64,000 nt of DNA from Lotus japonicus (taxonomy: Eukaryota; Streptophyta; Magnoliopsida; Fabales; Fabaceae): the NCBI RefSeq assembly GCF_012489685.1, contig NC_080044.1, forward strand, positions 81,144,732-81,208,731. Direction: 5' to 3'. Positions 25,543 through 38,811 of this stretch are shown here, in pieces; position 1 is the first letter of the stretch, and the number at the start of each line of letters is the position of its first letter. A program made the translations under genes and the position numbers. The notes under the pieces are model-generated. The model worked only from the letters and a program-made list of their open reading frames with translations, was not told the DNA's origin and made no database searches.

Positions 25543-25590
25543 GACGGTGTAAAAAAACTTTACACTGTCGGTGCATCAAACTTTTTCTCC
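25543..25590. repeat. Short palindromic repeat
   Basis: GACGGTGTAAA and TTTACACTGTC face each other across a few bases. This hairpin-like sequence resembles a small dispersed repeat seen in legume intergenic DNA; that resemblance is from memory. Confidence 0.4.
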
Positions 25591-25814
25591 ACTTTTTCAA
25601 GTTGAACACACTAAATGTCGTGACTTTGAAACATTTTTATTAGTTGCATTTTTTCTGTTGTTATTATTTATTAGTTCTCACTTCTCATAATATTTTCTTG
25701 CTGTTTTCCGATGGAAAAAATAATAATATTTCTTGCTGTTACTAAATTAATCACTCTAAAAATTTCGTGTTGCTTTTGTTATCATACATTATCACGTGGA
25801 GGCAATGTCACACC

Positions 25815-26728
25815 CAGTGGCGGAGCTTGACCAAAATATATAGGAGGGTCAAGAAGTTTTTTTTTAACTAGCTTCCGATGAGAGCAAAAATCCACAAATC
25901 CAATAGAGTTTTTTATCTAAGCTAAAAAGAATTAAACTAGCTATAGCAAGAAGATAAGAAAATGCTAGCAGCTTCATTCTAAAATCTTACCACACCATTC
26001 AGTGAAAGAAAAAAAAAACAGACCCAATACCCCTTTTTAACCAATGACCGTAGCTTCCAAGAGCCAAGGTAATACATATTCTCAATATACCAGAACTAAT
26101 CTATCAAAATTGCAACGAAGCTAGCCAAGCACCACCAACATACTTTGGGAAACTTGCCCAAATTCAATAGAGTATCATCAATTAATATATAAAAAAAAGC
26201 TTTATAAAAATAGAAAAATTCTTAAAAATTAGCTATGAAGAAGTTTTAGAGATATAGAGCTGCACCTGCCCATTAAAATGAGGTTAGAGCAAGAAAATTG
26301 AAATAAAAAAGCTTTAATTTAGAGTTGTATAAGTTTTACTAACAAAAGTTGGGAACAAGAGAAACTTTGCAATGAGACATTCTTTTCAGGCTTCACCTTC
26401 TGTACTAGACAAAAATTTTGAAAGAAAAATAATAAATGGTGTCTAAGAAGCTTTGGAATTAATAAAAGTTAAAAATTTACTTTACTAGTTTATTATTGTT
26501 ATTATTATATGTTTCTCTATCTACATTAATCATATTATAATATATTTGATACAAAATGTTTACTAACATACACAATCACCTATAGCTAGCTATGCCTATA
26601 TGTACCTTTGTCATGATATTTCATTACATATGCTATATTATAATAATATTTATTAGTACTACTAGTAAAAATTTTTAAAACAATAGGAGGGCTGAGGGCT
26701 CCTCTAGTCCTTAAATGCTCCGCCACTG
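25815..26728. mobile_element. hAT-family non-autonomous transposon
   Basis: 914 bp with exact inverted termini CAGTGGCGGAGC and GCTCCGCCACTG, flanked by a perfect 8-bp repeat GTCACACC (25807-25814 and 26729-26736). Eight-base duplication and CAG-type ends are diagnostic for hAT elements. The interior is AT-rich with no transposase frame, so it depends on a helper. Confidence 0.9.
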
Positions 26729-26736
26729 GTCACACC

Positions 26737-27844
26737 TTTAACGAACAAGCGATACATTCCTTTTAGAATGAGTGAGAGAGAAGAGTAACTAAAGGCTACA
26801 ATTTCTCCTATTATATATCATTATTTACCATATTCACAAATAAGATTGTTGACTAAATCCATCTTTTAGAACCATCACTTCTTCATGTCTCTGGATGAAC
26901 TTGAAGTTAGGGAACAAAGGAAGATGCAAAATATAGTAACAAACAAACCACACCTTCCTTTTCTGTCTACCTATCCTTTTTTGTCATTCTTAATCAATGT
27001 ACCCATAATAAATTTACACATTCTTCCACTTCACACAACAATAACTCGGGTATGTCAACAAGGTTCATCCCCTCCCTTTCCTCTATTGTTGTTTCCATCA
27101 CATTGTTCAATCTTTGATTTTGTCTTCATATATACATGTTCTTCTTTCATCATCCCTCATAGTGTAAAAGATTTAACAGTTATCATCGAATCATGTTTAG
27201 GTGATCATCTTTTAGTTCATACAAAAGAAACAACAAATTAAGGTAGAAACAAAATTACAATAATAAACTGCTCATGTTCTCTATTTATGATTATGGGATT
27301 CAACTATTTGTTGTTGCACCTCCATCTATCTCAAACTCGAGAACATATAGTATGCTTAAATTAGTGAAACAGTTTTGAAACTCAAAAACTACTTACAGTA
27401 GTATTTGTTTGGATTAGCGTTGAGACAAAATTGATTCTGAACAAAAATTGTTCTAATAAAATTGAGTAAACTTGAGTTAAAAGACCGTGATTTATGTTTA
27501 GATACTTTTATGAAAAAAAGTGAATTTTGTTGGGTAATGTTATGAAATTCAGTTGCCAAATCTTTGAATTGATAATGATTAACGCATAAGCAACTAATTG
27601 TTCCGGCAAGTGGAGTTGATTCTGCATTACTAGTGCACACAAACATTATTTCAACTAGTTAGAATTGATTTTGACCAAGTAGAATTGATTCTGTAGAATC
27701 GATTGTGGTTTCGAACTTGCTAGAAGTTTCTCTTCATAATTAATTATGTCTCTTTAGAATGATTTGCAGAATGATTTCCAAACATATAAACTAACACACC
27801 TTTGTTTGTTTGAAATTTTCTTCAGAAAAGAAACCAAAAAGACA
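26737..27844. other. Intergenic DNA upstream of the PMT gene
   Basis: Nothing gene-like apart from a low-complexity frame at 26885-27241 that I do not accept. 27405-27740 carries AATTGATT-rich MITE remnants. A TTTCTTCAG acceptor-like sequence at about 27817-27825, 20 bases before the chosen start, hints at an intron in the 5' untranslated region. Confidence 0.45.
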
Positions 27845-30800
27845 ATGCCCAAGGATTACAATGGATCACCAAAGCATTATAATCAGTTTGAGGCAAAGAG
27901 AAATCGTCTCACTTGGATTTTTGGGGTTAGTGGGCTATGCATTTTGTCATACATCATGGGTGCATGGAAGAACACTCCAACACCCTATAACCAATCATCA
28001 GATGTCTACACAAAAGTAGATTGCAATACTGGGTCAACTCCATCAGGATCTTTATCAATTCCATCATCAACTTCAAATTTAGATTTTGAAAGTCACCATT
28101 ACATTGAGATCAATAGTTCTGGAGGGGTGCAAGAGTTCCCACCATGTGACATGAAATACAGTGAATATACTCCATGCCAAGATCCAAATAGAGGTAGGAA
28201 ATTTGACAGGAACATGTTGAAATATAGAGAGAGGCATTGCCCTACCAAAGAAGAACTCTTGTACTGTCTTATACCTGCTCCACCAAAATATAAGACACCA
28301 TTGAAATGGCCTCAAAGTAGGGATTATGCTTGGTATGATAATATTCCACATAAAGAGCTTAGCATTGAGAAAGCTATTCAGAATTGGATTCAAGTTGAGG
28401 GTGATAGGTTCAGATTTCCTGGTGGAGGTACAATGTTTCCACGTGGAGCTGATGCATACATTGATGACATTAATGAGCTTATTCCCCTGAGGAGTGGTCA
28501 TATCAGAACTGCAATTGATACAGGATGTGGGGTAAGTTAATCTATGTACTCTATCTTCATTTATGAATATGTCTCTGTTCTTTTCAATTGAAGCAATCTA
28601 CTGTAAACTTGTGTTTGGAACTCAGGACCTTGTTAATGTGTAAAAGATAAAAACTGCAGAACAAAACAAGCTTGATAAATGTCTAAATTAGTAGTGTTTA
28701 GTGTGTGTTTGGAAACCTTGGGATAAACTCACATTGACCAGAATCAATTTTAAATATAGATATTTGACAATTAAGTTGGAGAATTAATTTTAGTCCTGAA
28801 ATTAATTCGCAGAGAAGCTAGAGAGAGTAGCTTTTGCGGTGACATGGTGTGTTTGCATTTAAGTTCAAGTTGACCAAAAGCACATTCACTCCAATGACAC
28901 AAGAGACATGAATTGGCCAAAAGCACATTCAAATTGTCGTGGAATGTGCGCTAACAAAAATACAAACACATCCATAATCAATTATGAGATTTTATAATTA
29001 GATTTCATAACATTACCAATTTACCATTTAGAAATCATTTTTCCCGTAAATGTATCAAAACATAAATTTCTTCACTTCCAATTCACTTCTACAATAATCA
29101 ATTTTACTAAAATCAATTCTATCCAAAATCTATTCTCCGACCACTGTGATCCAAATACCCAATTAGTTGGTGATTTATCATTAACTTTTTTCCTGTACAT
29201 CTCAAATTCCAATTAAATGCTAGGATTATGTATGTGTTACCAACACTTAATACCCTCTTGTGCATCTAATTATATAGGTAGCAAGTTGGGGTGCTTACCT
29301 TTTAAAAAGGGACATCATAGCAATGTCTTTTGCACCAAGAGATACACATGAAGCACAAGTCCAGTTTGCATTGGAGAGAGGAGTTCCTGCCATGATTGGC
29401 ATCATGGCTTCTCAGAGGATGCCATACCCAGCAAGGGCATTTGATATGGCTCATTGTTCTCGCTGCCTGATACCTTGGCACAAAAATGGTATTCACACTT
29501 ACATTTTCATGGCATACAATTTCTTTTGGTCATAAATTTTTTTGGAAATTGCTAAAAAGTCTTTTGAAATTAAGAAACAACTAAAGTATATGCAGTTATT
29601 AAAATCATGAAGTAATGATAAAAGTTTTGCCATTTTACTAGTTACCAAGTCTCTATTTTCCACCCTACAGATGGTATGTATTTGATTGAAGTGGATAGAG
29701 TCCTCAGACCAGGTGGCTATTGGATTCTTTCTGGCCCACCTATTCGATGGAAGAAATACTGGAGAGGATGGGAAAGAACGCAAGAGGATTTGAAGCAAGA
29801 ACAAGATTCAATTGAGGAAGTAGCCAAGCGCATATGTTGGAAGAAAGTTATTGAGAAGGATGACCTCTCCATTTGGCAAAAGCCTAAAAACCACGTTGAA
29901 TGTATCCAAAACAGACAAGTTTACAAAACACCACACATATGCCAATCCGACAATCCTGACATGGCTTGGTAATGCTTTAGTCCATTTCTACAATTGGTAA
30001 AATCAATTTTAGCATGCACTTTATACTATTAAACTTTTATTGTTCATACCATTTTCTCTATGTATTTAAAAGGTACAAAGATATGGAAAAGTGCATAACT
30101 CCATTACCAGAAGTTAGAAGCTCAGACAAAGTTGCTGGAGGGGAACTAGAAAAATGGCCGGACCGTGCATTCGCCACCCCTCCTCGAATTAGCAGCGGTT
30201 CGATACCGAGCATTACTGTAGAGAAATTTCAAAAGGATAATGAACTATGGAAGGAAAGGATAGCACATTACAAGCGTCTCATTCCTCTCTCTCAAGGAAG
30301 ATACCGAAACATTATGGACATGAATGCTTATCTTGGTGGATTTGCAGCAGCCTTATCAAAATACCCTGTGTGGGTTATGAATGTTGTTCCACCAAATCTG
30401 GACCATGACACTCTAGGTGTAATTTATGAACGAGGTTTTATTGGGACTTACCATGATTGGTGTGAAGCCTTCTCAACTTACCCAAGAACATATGATCTCA
30501 TTCATGCTACTAGTGTAATGGGCATATATCAGGATAGGTAGGCAAAAACATTTGGACATTATCTAACATTTCTGAAAATCGTTGGAAACAAATTACCGAC
30601 GAGCTCTATACCTACCGAAACGAAGCTGTCGGTAGACCGTTGGAAGTTTTCAATTATCAACGGTTTTCTTACCTTACCGACAGTTTATGACAGTCGGTAA
30701 TCAACGATTTTCTTGTAGTGTTAGCTTCAATTATTTTCTCACCATGGAATTGTGTGTTATTATGTTTCTGATTGGATGAATTGTTGTGTGTGGCAGGTGC

Positions 30801-31025
30801 AACATTACTGTTATACTACTAGAGATGGACAGAATTCTGAGGCCAGAAGGTACTGTTATATTCAGAGATGCAGTAGAGCTTCTGGTGAAGATTAAGGCCA
30901 TTACTGATGGAATGAAATGGAGAAGCAACATCATGGATCATGAGAGTGGACCCTTTAACCCAGAAAAGATTCTTGTTGCAGAAAAAACTTACTGGACTGG
31001 TGAAGCTACACAGAACCAGAGCTAA
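27845..31025 (+). CDS. Probable methyltransferase, PMT/QUASIMODO family
   Basis: Five exons: 27845-28531, 29278-29488, 29671-29968, 30073-30537, 30797-31025, all GT-AG and in phase, giving 629 residues, normal for this family. A short cytosolic N-terminus is followed by one membrane anchor (about residues 18-38), a Ser/Thr-rich stem, then the DUF248 region: [14 protein letters not shown], the S-adenosylmethionine-binding [17 protein letters not shown] at the exon 1/2 junction, [44 protein letters not shown] and [12 protein letters not shown]. This is a type II Golgi membrane protein; relatives are implicated in pectin (homogalacturonan) methylation, though activity is proven for few. It most resembles the PMT15-17 group. 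An upstream in-frame ATG at 27764 exists, but MPKDYN fits the family better. Confidence 0.94.
30566..30720. mobile_element. CACTA-type terminal fragment or MITE
   Basis: In intron 4 of the PMT gene. The right end, read on the minus strand, starts CACTACAAGAAAATCGTTG, the classic CACTA transposon terminus. The left end keeps a degenerate GAAAATCGTTGG. Inner inverted blocks TTACCGAC and GTCGGTAA flank a small hairpin. Only about 155 bp remain. Confidence 0.65.
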
Positions 31026-31273
31026 TGATAGATAGGAATTTATTATTGCAACTTTGTTCTTCTACTTAACCATTTTTGTTTTCCCTCTTAGAATTTAGAA
31101 ATTTAACTAGATGTTTGTTTTACTGAACTTAGATTTCTTCTTTGTCATATTCTACTTACTTTTTTTTTTGTTACAAATGGAAGATAATTTTTTTTGGTAC
31201 ATACAAATGGAAGATAATATTCTACTTACTTTAATTACTTATACAAAAAGCATTAATTAAAACAACAAACTTA

Positions 31274-32275
31274 TCTATATATATATGTAAAGGAGACTTG
31301 AGGTTTTGCATGTATTAAATGCATTAAACCATAAAGCTCCAATACATTTATATTAAATACATTAAAAAATAACGAAAAATATTAAATATATTAAAAATTG
31401 AAAAAAATTATTTAATAAAAAAACTATTCAACTACTTATATTAAATAACAACATTCATAAACTTAAAATTGACTTGAGCTTTGCATTTGACAAATATTAA
31501 AAATTAAAATTAATAATAAATAATATTTATTATTAAATAATTTAAATAAAATACTTTTAAATCTATCTATCTTCTATATATATAAATCACACTTGCGTTT
31601 TAGTATTAAATACATAAGCAAAACTTAAGTGTTGCATTGTATTAAAAGAATCCAAACAAAACAAAAAAGTTGTAATAAATATATTAAAAATAATAAAGTT
31701 AAAATTGAAAAAATTTATATTGTCAAAAACTATTCAACTACTTACATTAAATAACAACATTCATAAGCTTAAATCTATATATATATGTAAAGGAGACTTG
31801 CGGTTTTGCATGTATTAAATGCATTAAACCATAAAGCTCCAATACATTTATATTAAATACATTAAAAAATAACGAAAAATATTAAATATATTAAAAATTG
31901 AAAAAAATTATTTAATAAAAAAACTATTCAACTACTTATATTAAATAACAACATTCATAAACTTAAAATTGACTTGAGCTTTGCATTTGACAAATATTAA
32001 AAATTAAAATTAATAATAAATAATATTTATTATTAAATAATTTAAATAAAATACTTTTAAATCTATCTATCTTCTATATATATATAAATCACACTTGCGT
32101 TTTAGTATTAAATACATAAGCAAAACTTAAGTGTTGCATTGTATTAAAAGACTCCAAACAAAACAAAAAAGTTGTAATAAATATATTAAAAATAATAAAG
32201 TTAAAATTGAAAAAATTTATATTGTCAAAAACTATTCAACTACTTACATTAAATAACAACATTCATAAGCTTAAA
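31274..32275. repeat. 500-bp tandem duplication of the Helitron 5' region
   Basis: Sequence starting at 31274 is repeated from 31774 with only a few substitutions and a 2-bp size change. A third, more degenerate copy of its first 40 bases (TTTATATGTAAAGGAGACTTGAG) begins near 32380. Each copy also carries a second TCTATATATATAAATCACACTTGCG motif about 300 bp in. Confidence 0.88.
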
Positions 32276-32844
32276 ATTTACTTGAGTTTTGCATTTGACA
32301 AATATTAAAAATTAAAATTAATAATAAAATAATACTTACTAATAAATAATTTAGATAAAATAGTTTTAAAATTAAAAAAGATATTTATATGTAAAGGAGA
32401 CTTGAGCTTTACATTAAATACTTTAAATCATAAAACTCTCATACCTTGGTATTAAAATACATTAAGAAATAATAAATTTTCTTTGTAATAATATATGAAA
32501 AAATAATAAAAACTGAAAAAAATTGTATTATCAAAAAATATTCAACTACTTACATTAAATAACAACATTCAACAACTTAAAAAAACATGAAATTATCTTT
32601 AGTTTTTCATTTGACAAATATTAAAAATAAAAATTATTTGATAATAAATAATATGGATAAAAAAATTTAAATTGAAAAACAAATGCCGCTAAAAGGTATT
32701 TAATATTAACTATAACATGTTTATGCATTATTAAAAAAAATATTTTCTATCTATGATATATTAGTAAAAATTACTCGAGAAAGCATAATAGAGAAAAATA
32801 ATAATGACTAAAGTTGAATAAATGTTTGTTGTGAGAGGTCTGTC

Positions 32845-32915
32845 CTATTCACTTAACGTGATCGTATAGGCTCAAGGGATTAGTATCATGACTATTGGCT
32901 GTGAGAAAACATTCA
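32845..32915 (+). mobile_element. SINE 3' fragment
   Basis: The run containing CACTTAACGTGATC, GGATTAGTATCATGACT and GGCTGTG matches the 3' half of the SINE at 17692-17890 in the opposite orientation. It lies within the Helitron. Confidence 0.55.
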
Positions 32916-33639
32916 CAAACCAAATAAGCTGAAAAAAATTAAATTCATAAGATAATATTTTAGGCTATTTTTTTATAAAAAAAGACTATTTAAGTTATCA
33001 CTTATTGGTCTTGGCATGTCAAAGTAAATGATTTTCCAGGTAAAAAATATAAAAAATGATATTAAAACTTATTTAATGACATTAAACATTTATTACTTAA
33101 CATTTCTTACGAAATTTAAATATTTCAAATTAAATTAATTATTTTTCATATTATTAAATAAATAAAAAACTTAATTGTTAAAATGATTTCTATGCTAATA
33201 GTTAAATTTGAGTAATATTAATTATTTATACAAAAGAAATTATATTATTATTACAATATAGATGTACATGAGAACAACCCTCTCTTGAAAAATAGGGGCT
33301 AAATCAATACAAGAATGTCCCGTGCATCCTTGCCAATTCATTAAACATTTTGGTGCTTAAAACAACTTATGCTTGAGCCTCATTAAAACATTCCTAGGAA
33401 AAACTCAGTGGGAAAAACCCTAGGGAAGGAAAAAGAGTACTCAAAACACAAACAACAACCAAAATGTCAATAACAACAACAAATACATAACCTCAGGCTG
33501 CCATAAAATACTTAACACATTTTTTTTATTTATAATTAAAAAATATTTTAATTTTAATTTAGTTAAACTATAATAATTTTTATATAATGTTAAAAAATAT
33601 AGTAAGTAAACCCGTGCAACGCACGGGTATAATATCTAG

Positions 33640-34982
33640 TCTTATATGTATTATTACCTAATTTTGCATTTCAAAGACAAGCATTTTAATTTCGTAAAAA
33701 AAAAGACAAGCATTTTACTAATGCATTGAAGATAAATTAATGTTAATTTTATATGAGTGCTAGCAACTTACTCTTTCTTTTTTTTGTCATCGAATTGAGA
33801 GTTAAACCCATCAATAATACCAAAACTGAAGTAAGGAGTACTTTTCTTCCACTGCCTTTCTTTTCTACCTCTTATCTCGCTATTTTTTACTTTTTTTTCT
33901 CACGCTATTGATGTCAGATCACCCATAGGAACATTAGGGAAAATCTTTTGTGCCAATTAACATTGATAGTTCAGTACAAGTGAAAGTTTTAACTGCACTG
34001 TACATAAATGTTCTGTACCACAAAATGAATAAATATTTTTGAAAAAATTGCAATGTCATTTTCATATAGAAAACGACATTCACTGAAAAATATATATAGA
34101 GAAAAAGGACAGTAGAAGAACAGATAAAGAGTGAAGATACCATACACCCAAACGGTAATCTAATTGAAGGGGGCATGTGAAAGTAGTGAAGGTTATGAAA
34201 ATAGAAAATTGGAGGTAATACAGTTAAAGAGAGAACATGAAAGGAGATAAAACTAGAAACACAGAAAGCTGAAAGCGATGAAGCTCGAGGGCATCCAACA
34301 ACTTTCAACAGTTACAACCTAAGATTTGATTCCAAGTTTTCAACTGGGGAGGCTCACTAGTTATACAAGACTACAAGTGACTGAGATGCAAGGATGAAAC
34401 CCCGCAACCTCAAATAGGACATCATTATATGTGGATTTTTTTAGAGTAATGTTATATGCTCCTACAAATCCTCCTCCCTTGTCAAGGTTTCTCTTCCCTC
34501 CTCCCCACTGTCATCATCCCCTCCTTTCCGCCGCCACCTAAAGCTCCCATGTCGCTCATGTACCTGATCTTTTTCTTTTTCCTTTTTTAGTATACATCTA
34601 CCCCATCCAACCCCATGAGTATTGTCCTAGGGCTAGTAGTGGTGCAAACATACATGGAAAGAAAAAAAGTTATAGGCCATGATATCATTCCATCTTGCTT
34701 TCAGAAGCTATACACAACTGTAATGCATGCATGTCTTACATACACCATCTCTTTACTAATTCAGAACAGAGATCAAGTAAACAGAAACCGAATAAGTAAA
34801 AAGTCTCCAGAAAATATTTTCTTTTTTTTCAGAAGAAAGAAATAAAACACACAGATACACAAAAGCTATTATATAGTCACCCTTAACTACCGGAGTCTCT
34901 CTCTCCTCTGCCCCCACATTTTCAGACTATGTTTTTACGGCTTCTTTTTTTATCATTTGCTTTACCAGTTGATTTCCCAGGA
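33640..34982. other. Intergenic DNA, 3' flank of the kinase gene
   Basis: No gene or bounded element is recognised. The part nearest 34982 (about 34860-34982) is probably the 3' untranslated region of the minus-strand kinase. Confidence 0.45.
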
Positions 34983-37805
34983 TCAGTCAGCAGTCATTGG
35001 ATGAGTCATGCAACACCTGAACCGGGCCTTCCGAACTGTTGTCATGATCTCCATTTCTGCATTCTCAAGCATTCCAACAATTTCAACGAATGGGGGCCTA
35101 ACATCAGGGTTGGGATCCCAGCATCTTGTCATGATCTCCCGGAGAACAGGTAAGCACTCATTGGGTAAGATTGGGCGAACATTTCTGTTGACAACTGCAA
35201 ATGCTGCCTGTACGGCTGTCATGTTCTGAAATGGAAGCATACCTGTGATGAGTTCCCACAGAACAATCCCAAAGCTATATACATCCACTTTTTGTGTGTA
35301 AGGCCTATGTTGGATCATCTCCCTGCAGCAGATCAGTAAACCACATATGTTAATATCGCATAGGAATAACTAAAAAATAAATAAAACAGTTAAAACCAAG
35401 TATGCATTTCAACATTTGGATCATATTAGCCAAACCAAAAAAATACATGAAATATCATCAACTCGATCTCAGTGGAAACATGACATGCTGGCTCTGAGTG
35501 ACATGATTAGATTAGTATCAGAAACACACTGATGGATGAATCTTATTACAAGTTTGAATTACTGAATATATTGCACGGTATTGCTAAATTGTTGTTGTAC
35601 CCATACAAGGTAAGTATCCAGTACAGCGATACCAATATTTATTGGATACATATGAATACGTACTCAATGCTCACTTATCAACTAAGTGGTTGATTTGTTA
35701 CTAAATGAAATAAACTGTTACTTATCAACTAAGTGGTAGATTATGAACAATACATTTAACTTGTGCCTTCTTTTATAACCAATATTTTTTTACTACTGTA
35801 TGATATATCTCTGTGAACTGATATCCTAGACCTAGAGACTCTATCTGTATCAGCATAGATACTCAATAATTGTGTCTGTGCAGCTTAGATCAACAAATTG
35901 TGCCAATATTCAAATTGGACTTATTGATCAGTAATGAGTGAACAACAGGTTTTAAGAGTTGCTCTAGGATAACCAAAGCTAATAGTTAGCTAAAAACCGC
36001 TTGCTTAATGATCCTCTGAACACGACAGAGTAACTTCACGGCAAAAAATTCCACATGACAGTAGTTCTAGCTATCTACACATACATAACAAGTCACTGAG
36101 AAAGAGTAACTTTCTCACAAGATTCACACATTAACCCAGTCAAACTTTAAGCTCAGGCTATTTGACCGATTGTGGAGTATGGAAGCTATTTCCCAAGCAA
36201 GAAGTGGGATGAGCTAGGGGAGCAAAAACAAAACAGAAAATAGATAAGAAAATTATTGATGACACTGTTGTTTAGAAGTACTCATTAGACCACAGCCATG
36301 AATGTGTGTACAAGGCTATTTAACCGATTGTGGAGTATGGAAGCTATTTCCCAAGCAAGAAGTGGGATGAGCTAGGGGAGCAAAAACAAAACAGAAAATA
36401 GATAAGAAAATTATTGATGACAGAAGTACTCATAAGACCACAGCCATGAATGTGTGTACAAGTGAAAAGAAAAACAATCAATAAATTCTAAAAACAATAG
36501 CAGGATCCAAAAACAAGATCAGCATTTTTGAAATGCCATGTTGACAGTAACTTCCATTGATGGCAAATCTAAGAAACTAGGATTATCATCAGAACTTGCT
36601 TATATAATAAACAACAAAGCCCAAACTTCACTTTGAATACTTGACTGCAATTATTTTTACTGTAGTGTTAGTCCAATGCAGAGTACATGTTCCCTTATCC
36701 TTCCAGTCAAAACAAAAGAGAGACAAAGAGTTTTTCCTTCACTTGTTTGATGCACAAAATAATGATAAGTGTGAGAATGTGATTAAAATAAATTAATGTG
36801 AGGGAATGACAAATAACTTGACCAGAACATAATTTCAGAAACATGAAGCCGGAGTGCATGTTAAAATGGAAAAAAGAAGGCAAAATAATCTTACGGGGCC
36901 ATCCAACGGTATGTTCCAGTCTCAGGTGTCATCCCTTCAGTTTGCACCTCAATCCGAGCTACTCCAAAGTCAGCAATCTTAATTGACTTGTCACCAAAAA
37001 TCAAAAGATTATCAGATTTCAAGTCCCTGTGGATCAATCCAAGGCCATGAACATATGCCATCCCTCTTGCAACATCCAAGGCTTGCTTGACAGCCAGTTT
37101 GAGGGGAACTGATCGGTTTTGGCGCTTTGTCAAAAACTGTCGAACTGAACCACCTTTAGCATATTCTGTCACAATGCACCACACCATTGGCTTACGGCAT
37201 GCACCTATGAAACGAACTATGTTAGGGTGCTTTAGCGTAGCCAGCATCATGACCTCCTGCTGAAACTGTTGCTCCATCAACTGAGCCTTTGCTGGATCAT
37301 TTTCAGGCCTCTCCAAGATTTTGATAGCAACATCTTCACCATTGTAAGTGCCTCTGTAGAGTTTCCCAAAAGCTCCTTGGGCAAAAGCCTCACCCATATT
37401 AAGCTTCCTTAAATCAATTGTCCACTCATCAAAATTTTCAAGCCCCTCAGTCGGAGAGCTATTGTCCATTAGAGCTTGAGCCAAGGCATCATCGCTCAAA
37501 GCATGTGTGACTCTTCCCCGACGATTGGCACTATGTGCAACAGAGTAGTTATCATTAGCACGCCTCCGCAGCCCTGGGTGCTCCAAAATGCGAGTATGGG
37601 AATCATTGGAACCAACACTGCTATTATCAATAGACATCGCAACAGATCCTCCACCATTACTTGTTTGCAAGCTCCCAACGCTGTCAATTGACATGTTGGT
37701 CCCCTCCCCAAGCTTATGGTAAAAGCCTTGCGAGAAATCATAAAAGTTGTTGTCATGTTTGTTGAGATCTATTATTCCCGGGAACTTCGCACCCCCGTCC
37801 AACAT
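34983..37805 (-). CDS. Raf-like protein kinase, STY13-type
   Basis: Two exons in transcript order: 37805-36895 and 35322-34983, joined by a 1572-bp intron that splits the MAPE motif; 416 residues. An N-terminal region of about 130 residues is Ser/Asn-rich. The kinase domain follows: glycine loop [15 protein letters not shown] lysine, HRDLKSDN catalytic loop, DFG (IADFGVAR), [11 protein letters not shown] and the C-lobe [17 protein letters not shown]. All catalytic residues are present, so it should be active. The [16 protein letters not shown] signature marks plant Raf-like MAPKKK-type kinases, often dual-specificity. The first glycine of GxGxxG is Ala (AQGAFG); my recollection is that the STY13 group shares this, so it need not be a defect. 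Targets are unknown. A donor GAG|GTACTT near 38515 suggests an intron in the 5' leader, with transcription starting near 38560. Confidence 0.95.
36155..36465. repeat. Tandem duplication in the kinase intron
   Basis: A segment of about 158 bp starting AGGCTATTT at 36155 is repeated from 36313. The second copy lacks 12 bases (CACTGTTGTTTA). The copies are otherwise nearly identical, so the duplication is recent. Confidence 0.88.
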
Positions 37806-38811
37806 TTTTCACACCAAACAGCAAAGCCTTCTTCAAGCCTTGTTACAGCTTCAGCATCAGAAACTGTAACTAAACCACCCGCAAAAAGCCCTAGAACAAA
37901 AACAAACCAACAAAAAGTTTTAGCATCTGAATTTGTAAATTTCAATTACAGTCTCAAAGGTAACCCTCATATTCGCAATTGTCTCGTGATCAGTCAGACA
38001 CTCAGACCAACCGAAAATACAAAGAAAGAATCAAACATCATAATTATTAGTTTCCAGAACTGGGAATGAAGGCATATAGAAAAAGGAAAAACATTAAAAC
38101 AAACATAACACCTTCCATAAATAACACGAAACAATAAACCCTCGAAGACCAGATTTAGGAACATGTCCTTGAGCAAATCAACTCACAATAAGACACTAAC
38201 AGGTGAAAAATTGAAAACAAAAATTGAACTAAAATCACCGATTAGAACACAAAAACAAGCGAAATTCAGAGAGAATTTGACAAAACAACACGAAAGAGAG
38301 CAAACACCGACAAGTTACAAATGAAGTCGAAAACTAAAATAAAAAATAAAAAAAAAGATATATAAGGAAAGCTTTGAAAGCTCGTAGACCAGCTTCTAAA
38401 TCAAATCTGAACCGTGTAACCCTTAATTCATCACTGATCTTACAGAAAAAGAGCGAAAAACAGTGAAAACTTCAAGGAACCCTAAAAATCTGAAGAGTGG
38501 AAGACTATAAGAGAAGTACCTCGTCAACGAAGAGGGCTTGACTGAAGTTTAGCTGTGATGATGGAATTGTTGAAGGGAAGATGGAAGAGATCGAAGGTGA
38601 AAACGGAGCTGGAGAAGATTGAGTTCTTCCTCCGTAAGAAGGAAGCCAGAGACCAGAAGAGCACAGGAAATGAAAATGAAATGGTTGGACTTTCTTCTTA
38701 TTTATTTGTGAGATTTTTTTATTGTTTTTTTATATGCCTTTGCCTGGGTCTTTTTCTTCTTCTACTTCTAACATTCTATAAATTCTTCTTTTTCTTTTGG
38801 TGTACATTTTC

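Larger units (their letters stand above)
31274..33639 (+). mobile_element. Helitron, non-autonomous
   Basis: The 5' end is TCTATATATATATG preceded by A at 31273. The 3' end is CTAG at 33636-33639 followed by T. Nine bases upstream of CTAG is a GC hairpin with an 8-bp stem, ACCCGTGC-AA-type loop-GCACGGGT (33610-33628). TC start, hairpin, CTRR end and insertion between A and T without duplication are the defining marks of Helitrons. The interior is very AT-rich, has no Rep/helicase frame, and holds repeated 5' ends and a SINE 3' fragment, listed separately. Confidence 0.82.

Noticed and set aside
26885..27241. 118-codon frame between the hAT element and the PMT gene
   Set aside because: No domain or signal recognised, low-complexity Leu/Ile/Pro/Thr content, no splice partners and MITE-rich flanks.
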